A stretch of 8,945 nt of DNA, from the NCBI GenBank assembly GCA_023451395.1, contig JAEXZL010000092.1, positions 1-8,945 on the forward strand, given 5' to 3'. A model generated the notes under the pieces. That model had not been told where the DNA came from, did no database searches, and saw only the letters and a list, made by a program, of their open reading frames with translations. The DNA comes from Bacillota bacterium. Its GTDB lineage: Bacteria > Bacillota > Clostridia > Clostridiales > Clostridiaceae. This document shows, piece after piece, positions 4,574 through 8,945 of the stretch (its first letter is position 1; each line of letters begins with the position of its first letter). A program made the position numbers and the translations under genes.

Positions 4574-6685
4574 ATGGAGGCAATAAGCAAGTCTATAGCT
4601 AAAAAAGACCATATTCCAAAGATAAGCGGTAAGTCAATATACGTAGCAGACTACCCTATGGAAGGAGTGCTCATAGGAAGGCTTTTACATTCAACTAAGG
4701 CTAGGGCTAGAATTTTGGAAGTAAAGCTACCAAAGCTCCCAGAAGGCTATTTTGTAGTTGATAAAAATGATGTTCCCGGAGAAAATATAGTGCACATAGT
4801 TAAGGACGATACTCCGGTTTTTGCTGAAGAAACTGTAGAATATGTAGGTGATCCAATCCTCATGGTCGTTGGTCCTGAGGAAAAGATTATTAATGATATT
4901 TTAAAGAATATAGTTGTAGAATATGAAGACCTAGTTCCTATCCTTGACATCCGTGCCTATGATACGGTTTTCTTTGATTATAGCTATGGCAAGGGCGACG
5001 TTGCCAAGGCTTTTTTAGATGCGGATAAAATATATGAGGAAGAGTTTGAGACTGGCTATCAGGAGCAGGCCTATTTAGAACCTCAGGGAATGATGGCAGA
5101 ATATCATAATAATAAAATTACTGTGCATGGCTCTCTCCAGTGTCCTTACTATGTTCATGGAGCTATTACTAAGGCTTTAGGTTTTGAAGATAGCAGGGTT
5201 CAGGTTATACAGGATGTTACTGGAGGAGGCTTTGGAGGAAAGGAAGATTATCCTTCCATTCTTGCCTGTCAGGTAGCTGTGGCGGCTATTAAAACAGGTA
5301 AGCCTGTTAGAGTAATCTTTGACAGAAGAGAGGATATGGAGTTCACCAGCAAAAGGCATCCTTCTTTATGTACCTATAGAGCAGCCGTTAAGGATGGCAG
5401 AGTTACTGCTATGGATATTGATGTTATTTTTAATGCTGGTGCCTATACAACCTTATCTGCTGTTGTGCTCCAGAGAGGAATTATCTGTGCTAACGGAATT
5501 TACAATGTGGATAATTTAAAGGTAAGAGGAAGGGCGGTAAAGACCAATACCGTACCCTGCGGAGCCTATAGGGGGTTTGGAGCACCACAGACCTTCTTTG
5601 CAGTGGAAATGCTAATGGACCATATAGCTAAGGACTTGGGTATAGAATCCCTTGATTTTAAACTTTCTAACCTTGTTAAACAGGGGGATGCCACCTCTAC
5701 CAGTGGAAGGTATCACTTCCCAGTTCCAGTGGCTAATATGATAGACGAGATTATTGAGATATCAGATTATAGAAATAAAAGAACATTATATAATGCAAAG
5801 GACCAGGGACGCTATCAAAGAGGAATAGGAATGTCAATGTTTTTCCATGGTGCAGGTTTTACAGGCAGCGGTGAAAGAGACTTAATCAAGGCGGTTTTAA
5901 GACTTCATAAATATACAGATGGTACTGTTGAAATCCTTGCAAGCAATGCGGATATTGGACAAGGGCTAAAGACTACCTTTTCAAAGATTGCTGCAAATGA
6001 ACTAAATATACCCCTTGAAAAAATTATAATAGAAAATCCTGATACAGATAGGGTTCCAGATTCAGGTCCTACCGTTGCATCCCGTTCCCTTATGACTGTT
6101 GGGGAGCTTATAAGAAGGGCAGCCATAAAGCTTCGGTCACAATGGATTGAAGGGGAGGATCAAGTTGTGGAGGAGCATTTTAAAGAACCAGACTTTGTTA
6201 TTCCTTTCTATTTAGATAAATTTCAGGGAGATGCTTATCCTACTTATTCCTGGGGAGTCATGACAATTGAAGTGGAAGTAGACACCTTAACAGGAATGAA
6301 CAAGGTTTTGGGAGCTTGGGGAAACTTTGATGTGGGTACACCAATAGACTACAACATTGTCTTAGGTCAGATGGAAGGAGGCTTTCTTCAGGGGATAGGC
6401 TATTCCTCTATGGAGTATATGCATACTGATTCTACAGGCCGAATAAGGAATAATAGCTATAGTGATTATATAATTCCTACCTCTGTGGATGTACCTAACC
6501 TCAAGGTAATCCTCCATGTAGAAAAATACCCCCTAGGACCATATGGTGCTAAGGGAGCCGGTGAGCTGCCCCTTGTTGGAGCTCCAGGAGCTTATGTAGA
6601 AGCTCTTGAGCAGGCCTTAGGAGGAAGTTTTAATCATGCCCCCTTCACCATGGAAGACACTATGAATTATCTTAGGAGGATGTAA
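4574..6685 (+). CDS. xdhA: Xanthine dehydrogenase family, molybdopterin-binding large subunit
   Basis: A 703-residue catalytic subunit that hydroxylates a purine-type substrate at the Mo-pterin centre and passes electrons to the 2Fe-2S subunit. The N-terminal (a/b hammerhead) domain spans about 15-125; the Mo-binding domains follow. Visible active-site motifs are GGGFGGKE (217-224), DRREDM with E253, GAYRGFGAPQ with R333, NADIGQG (458-464) and YGAKGAGELPLVG with E664. By family numbering E253, R333 and E664 match bovine Glu802, Arg880 and the base Glu1261, all needed for purine hydroxylation. It is somewhat shorter than E. coli XdhA (about 750) but complete at both ends. AGGAGG lies seven bases before the ATG. 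The next gene starts one base after the stop. The exact substrate (xanthine, hypoxanthine or another purine) is inferred from these residues and the neighbouring permease. Confidence 0.92.
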   Translation: MEAISKSIAKKDHIPKISGKSIYVADYPMEGVLIGRLLHSTKARARILEVKLPKLPEGYFVVDKNDVPGENIVHIVKDDTPVFAEETVEYVGDPILMVVGPEEKIINDILKNIVVEYEDLVPILDIRAYDTVFFDYSYGKGDVAKAFLDADKIYEEEFETGYQEQAYLEPQGMMAEYHNNKITVHGSLQCPYYVHGAITKALGFEDSRVQVIQDVTGGGFGGKEDYPSILACQVAVAAIKTGKPVRVIFDRREDMEFTSKRHPSLCTYRAAVKDGRVTAMDIDVIFNAGAYTTLSAVVLQRGIICANGIYNVDNLKVRGRAVKTNTVPCGAYRGFGAPQTFFAVEMLMDHIAKDLGIESLDFKLSNLVKQGDATSTSGRYHFPVPVANMIDEIIEISDYRNKRTLYNAKDQGRYQRGIGMSMFFHGAGFTGSGERDLIKAVLRLHKYTDGTVEILASNADIGQGLKTTFSKIAANELNIPLEKIIIENPDTDRVPDSGPTVASRSLMTVGELIRRAAIKLRSQWIEGEDQVVEEHFKEPDFVIPFYLDKFQGDAYPTYSWGVMTIEVEVDTLTGMNKVLGAWGNFDVGTPIDYNIVLGQMEGGFLQGIGYSSMEYMHTDSTGRIRNNSYSDYIIPTSVDVPNLKVILHVEKYPLGPYGAKGAGELPLVGAPGAYVEALEQALGGSFNHAPFTMEDTMNYLRRM

Positions 6686-6686
6686 G

Positions 6687-7160
6687 ATGAAGGATATAAC
6701 ATTTATATTAAATGGAAAAGAGGTTTCCTATTCTGGAAATGCAGGGGATAGATTACTGGATGTTCTTCGAGATCATTTTCATCTCACAGGAGTGAAGTGT
6801 GGCTGTAGGGAAGGGGAATGCGGAGCCTGTTCCGTGCTTATGGACCATGAGCTAATTAATTCCTGCATGGTTGCAATGGGAAGAGCTCAAGGCTCAAGTA
6901 TCATAACCATTGAGGGTTATAGTGAAACAAAAAAGTTTTCTGTAATGGAAAAGGCATATTCTGAGCTATCAGCAGTTCAATGTGGTTTTTGCATTCCAGG
7001 CATGATTCTTGCAGGAGAGGCACTTCTTTCTAAAAATCCACATCCCACTGAGGAGGAAATTAGAATAGGAGTATCAGGGAATCTATGTAGATGTACTGGA
7101 TACAATGCGCTTATTAAAGCAATAAATATTGCAGCAAAGGAGGGAGAAGGACTATGGTAA
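6687..7160 (+). CDS. xdhC: Xanthine dehydrogenase family, 2Fe-2S small subunit
   Basis: A 157-residue iron-sulfur subunit carrying electrons from the Mo centre to the FAD subunit. The plant-type ferredoxin domain (1 to about 75) has the cluster ligands C40, C45, C48 and C60 in CGCREGECGAC...SC; C38 is an extra cysteine. The alpha-helical second domain has QCGFC (C99, C102) and NLCRCTGY (C134, C136), the second 2Fe-2S site. The length is normal for the family. Its SD AGGAGG (6674-6679) lies within the end of xdhA, and the start is one base past the xdhA stop, so translation is coupled. The name follows E. coli usage, where XdhC is the FeS subunit; in other species xdhC denotes a maturation factor, which this is not. 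Confidence 0.93.
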   Translation: MKDITFILNGKEVSYSGNAGDRLLDVLRDHFHLTGVKCGCREGECGACSVLMDHELINSCMVAMGRAQGSSIITIEGYSETKKFSVMEKAYSELSAVQCGFCIPGMILAGEALLSKNPHPTEEEIRIGVSGNLCRCTGYNALIKAINIAAKEGEGLW

Positions 7161-7972
7161 AGGGATATCAACCTACATCCCTTCTAGAAGCATTGAAAAT
7201 AAGGTCAGAGGAGGAGGTAACACCATATGGAGGGGGCACTGATCTAATGGTAGACCCTAAGGAGGATGCAGTGTACCTTTTTCTAAATAAGCTCCCAGAG
7301 TTAAGAGCTATAAAGGGAGAAGAGGGATATATAAAGATAGGTGCTGCAGTTACATTTACAGAGCTTCTAAGGAGTTCTCTAATCCCTAAAATATTGAAGG
7401 AAGCTGTAGAGGGTATTGCAGGTCCTGCCATCAGAAACCTTGGAACTATAGGGGGGAATATAGGTAATGGATCAGCTAAGGCAGATAGTGTCCACATACT
7501 TTGTGTGGCTGATGCAAAGCTGCGGATTGCAAGCCTTAGAGGTGAAAGAGTTATTGATATAGAAAATTTTTATTTAGATAGAAAAAAGCTGGATTTGGCT
7601 TCTGATGAGATAATTGTTGAAGTATTTATACCAAATACAGGTCTTGAGAATTACTATTATCAAAAGGTTGCACAAAGACAGGCCTTAGCAATATCTAGAG
7701 TAGCCTTTGCTGGAGTCTTTGCTTTGGAGAAAGATAGAATATCTAAGGTAGCCGTGGCCTTTGGGGCGGTTTCTGGTACAATTCTTCGCTTTAAGGAAAT
7801 TGAGAAGCTTATGATAGGTAAAACCCTTGAGGAAGCAAGGGGATTTAAGAAGGAGTATATTGAAGCTTATGATAAAGCCACCTCCTTCACAAAGGGACGT
7901 GTATCTGCTGAATTTAGAAAGGATGTTTGCTTAAATCTTCTTAAGGATTTTTTTTCTAAAAATGGAATTTAA
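7154..7972 (+). CDS. xdhB: Xanthine dehydrogenase family, FAD-binding subunit
   Basis: A 272-residue flavoprotein of the CoxM/XdhB type that takes electrons from the 2Fe-2S subunit and passes them to NAD or another acceptor. The FAD-binding motifs are PYGGGTDLMV (24-33) and RNLGTIGGNIGNGSAKADS (94-112), the classic TIGGNI loop. The second FAD domain spans about 115-170. The C-terminal CO_deh_flav domain is complete, with ISRVAFAGVFALE and VAVAFGAVSG. The start overlaps the previous gene by seven bases and has AGGAGG upstream, so the three genes form one operon. Gene order Mo-FeS-FAD differs from E. coli xdhABC (Mo-FAD-FeS). No maturation gene (XdhC/CoxI type) lies in the window. Confidence 0.93.
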   Translation: MVKGYQPTSLLEALKIRSEEEVTPYGGGTDLMVDPKEDAVYLFLNKLPELRAIKGEEGYIKIGAAVTFTELLRSSLIPKILKEAVEGIAGPAIRNLGTIGGNIGNGSAKADSVHILCVADAKLRIASLRGERVIDIENFYLDRKKLDLASDEIIVEVFIPNTGLENYYYQKVAQRQALAISRVAFAGVFALEKDRISKVAVAFGAVSGTILRFKEIEKLMIGKTLEEARGFKKEYIEAYDKATSFTKGRVSAEFRKDVCLNLLKDFFSKNGI

Positions 7973-7998
7973 ATTTCTCAACAATGAAAGGGGATTAA

Positions 7999-8022
7999 TC
8001 TTTAAATCAGCTTCATTAAAGA
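7999..8022 (+). other. Small hairpin after the xdh operon, without a T-run
   Basis: TCTTTAA (7999-8005) and TTAAAGA (8016-8022) form a 7-bp stem with a ten-base loop. No T-run follows, so it is a poor terminator. Read-through from the xdh operon into the permease gene is therefore possible. Confidence 0.3.
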
Positions 8023-8089
8023 AAAATTTAATTTAAAAAGGGGGAGAGGGGAAAATACAACAGATAGCTAGGCCGGTTTAAAGAATTAA

Positions 8090-8134
8090 CCTATACATTA
8101 ATAACTTTGAATTTATATTTATAAAAAGTATAGG
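8090..8134 (+). promoter_or_regulatory. Inverted repeat that could hide the permease ribosome binding site
   Basis: CCTATAC (8090-8096) and GTATAGG (8128-8134) are perfect 7-bp arms around a 31-base AT-rich loop. The right arm overlaps the start of the AGGGGGG SD (8132-8138). The CC at 8090-8091 can also pair in GGTT (8075-8078)/AACC (8088-8091). In RNA this would give two competing folds, one occluding the SD; in DNA it could be an operator. No riboswitch core is recognisable. Confidence 0.3.
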
Positions 8135-8144
8135 GGGGATTATA

Positions 8145-8945
8145 ATGTTTAAACTCAAGGAAAATGGGACAAATATATCTACTGAGATTTTAGCCGGTTT
8201 TACCACCTTCTTTGCTATGGCATACATCATAGTTGTAAACCCATCAATTTTAAGCCAGGCTGGAATGGAATGGGGAGCAGTATTTCTTGCTACTATTATT
8301 TCTTCCGTTATAGGTACCGTGGTAATGGGTCTTTTTGCTAATGTTCCTTATGCAGTGGCTCCTGGGATGGGACTTAATGCCTTTTTCGTTTATACCGTTT
8401 GTTTTACCCTGAAGTTTACCTGGCAGCAGGCACTTTCTATGGTTTTTATCTGTGGTGTGTTTAATATAGTAATTACAGTAACAAAGATACGAAAGCACAT
8501 TATTAAGGCAATACCTAGAAGTCTTCAAAATGCTATAGCTGGTGGTATTGGTATTTTTGTTGCCTATATTGGACTATTAAATGTTGGAGTTATTAATTTT
8601 GCAGCAGGTGTACCTTCACTTTCTAAGCTTAATCAAGCACCTTTTTGGCTATTTTTATTTGGGCTTGCCCTTACAGTAGTTCTTCTCATAAAAGAAGTAA
8701 AAGGAGCTATATTTATAGGTATTGTAGTAACAGCTATATTAGGGATTCCTTTTGGTGTAACTACCACCAGTGATACTATTAGCTTCTCAGAAGCCTGGTC
8801 TAAATTGCCTACCACCTTTGGAGCAATATTTACTACCGCAGGACTTGGTTCTTTATTTTCAGATGCAGCTAAACTACCTATGGTTCTTATTACTATATTC
8901 TCCTTCAGTCTTTCTGATACCTTTGATACTATAGGTACCTTTATA
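8145..8945 (+). CDS. NCS2/AzgA-type purine permease, N-terminal part (partial at window end)
   Basis: The first 267 codons of a multi-pass membrane transporter that imports a purine base by proton symport; the gene runs off the window. Family motifs are ILAGFTTFFAMAYIIVVNPSIL in helix 1, PYAVAPGMGLNAFF (68-81), AGGIGIFVAYIGL (132 onward) and SLSDTFDTIGTF with D258 and D261 near the end. These mark the AzgA branch (adenine, guanine, hypoxanthine; B. subtilis PbuG/PbuO) rather than the UraA/PbuX branch. A strong AGGGGGG lies six bases before the ATG. It lies 172 bases after the xdh operon on the same strand, with no good terminator between. Together with the hydroxylase it suggests uptake and oxidation of purines. 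The exact substrate cannot be read from the sequence. Confidence 0.9.
   Translation, partial: MFKLKENGTNISTEILAGFTTFFAMAYIIVVNPSILSQAGMEWGAVFLATIISSVIGTVVMGLFANVPYAVAPGMGLNAFFVYTVCFTLKFTWQQALSMVFICGVFNIVITVTKIRKHIIKAIPRSLQNAIAGGIGIFVAYIGLLNVGVINFAAGVPSLSKLNQAPFWLFLFGLALTVVLLIKEVKGAIFIGIVVTAILGIPFGVTTTSDTISFSEAWSKLPTTFGAIFTTAGLGSLFSDAAKLPMVLITIFSFSLSDTFDTIGTFI

Noticed and set aside
4574..6685. Carbon monoxide dehydrogenase (CoxL) instead of a purine hydroxylase
   Set aside because: The CoxL active-site loop AYRCSFR is replaced by GAYRGFGAPQ, the form found in xanthine dehydrogenases, and E253 matches the purine-binding glutamate.
4747..7497. Several open frames of 60-109 codons antisense to the xdh genes, and one on the plus strand at 5319-5519 in another frame
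   Set aside because: They lie wholly inside strongly supported coding genes, resemble no family and lack SDs tied to a plausible gene. They are shadows of the real frames.
8030..8145. A purine riboswitch before the purine permease gene
   Set aside because: The conserved core (including TTTCTAC and the two loop-loop GG/CC elements) is not present. Only a simple inverted repeat near the SD is seen.
8250..8815. Antisense open frames within the permease region
   Set aside because: The plus-strand frame from 8145 to the window end is an unmistakable AzgA-type permease. The antisense products are low-complexity and not protein-like.

Overview
The window looks like the chromosome of a low-GC Gram-positive anaerobe, most likely a Clostridia member. 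The intergenic DNA is very AT-rich, Shine-Dalgarno (SD) sequences are strong (AGGAGG, AGGGGG), two genes appear to use TTG starts, and it carries a molybdenum hydroxylase operon of clostridial style. No RNA gene, insertion sequence, CRISPR array or phage gene was seen.

Left part (1-3201). The window opens in the last 84 codons of purD (purine biosynthesis), closed by a hairpin terminator. A second, nearly perfect hairpin separates purD from a convergent class I SAM-dependent methyltransferase. Next come a short two-helix membrane protein with its own promoter and a TTG start, and then a convergent three-gene minus-strand cassette. That cassette reads, in order of transcription, small membrane protein, TPR protein, GNAT acetyltransferase. 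The 3' end of the TPR gene carries a decayed tandem duplication of about 35 bp.

Right part (3202-8945) forms one theme, the oxidation and transport of purines. A regulator-like protein fuses an N-terminal MocA/MobA-type nucleotidyltransferase fold to a C-terminal ModE-type winged helix. Its nucleotidyltransferase signature residues are mostly lost (R to K in the P-loop-like motif, D to N in the DxP motif, and loss of the DxDT motif), so it looks like a sensor rather than an enzyme. A 211-bp gap follows, with a 45-bp interrupted palindrome and a pair of mutually exclusive small hairpins. After it come three tightly coupled genes for a xanthine dehydrogenase-family enzyme: molybdopterin subunit, 2Fe-2S subunit and FAD subunit. 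The purine-hydroxylase residues of the large subunit are intact. Last, on the same strand, is the start of an AzgA-type (NCS2) purine permease that runs off the window.

Reading of the whole: the permease would import hypoxanthine, guanine or a related base. The three-subunit enzyme would hydroxylate it. The upstream pseudo-MocA/ModE protein, acting through the palindrome, is the obvious candidate to tie expression to molybdenum cofactor or purine status. The regulatory part is inference; the enzyme and transporter calls rest on clear motifs.
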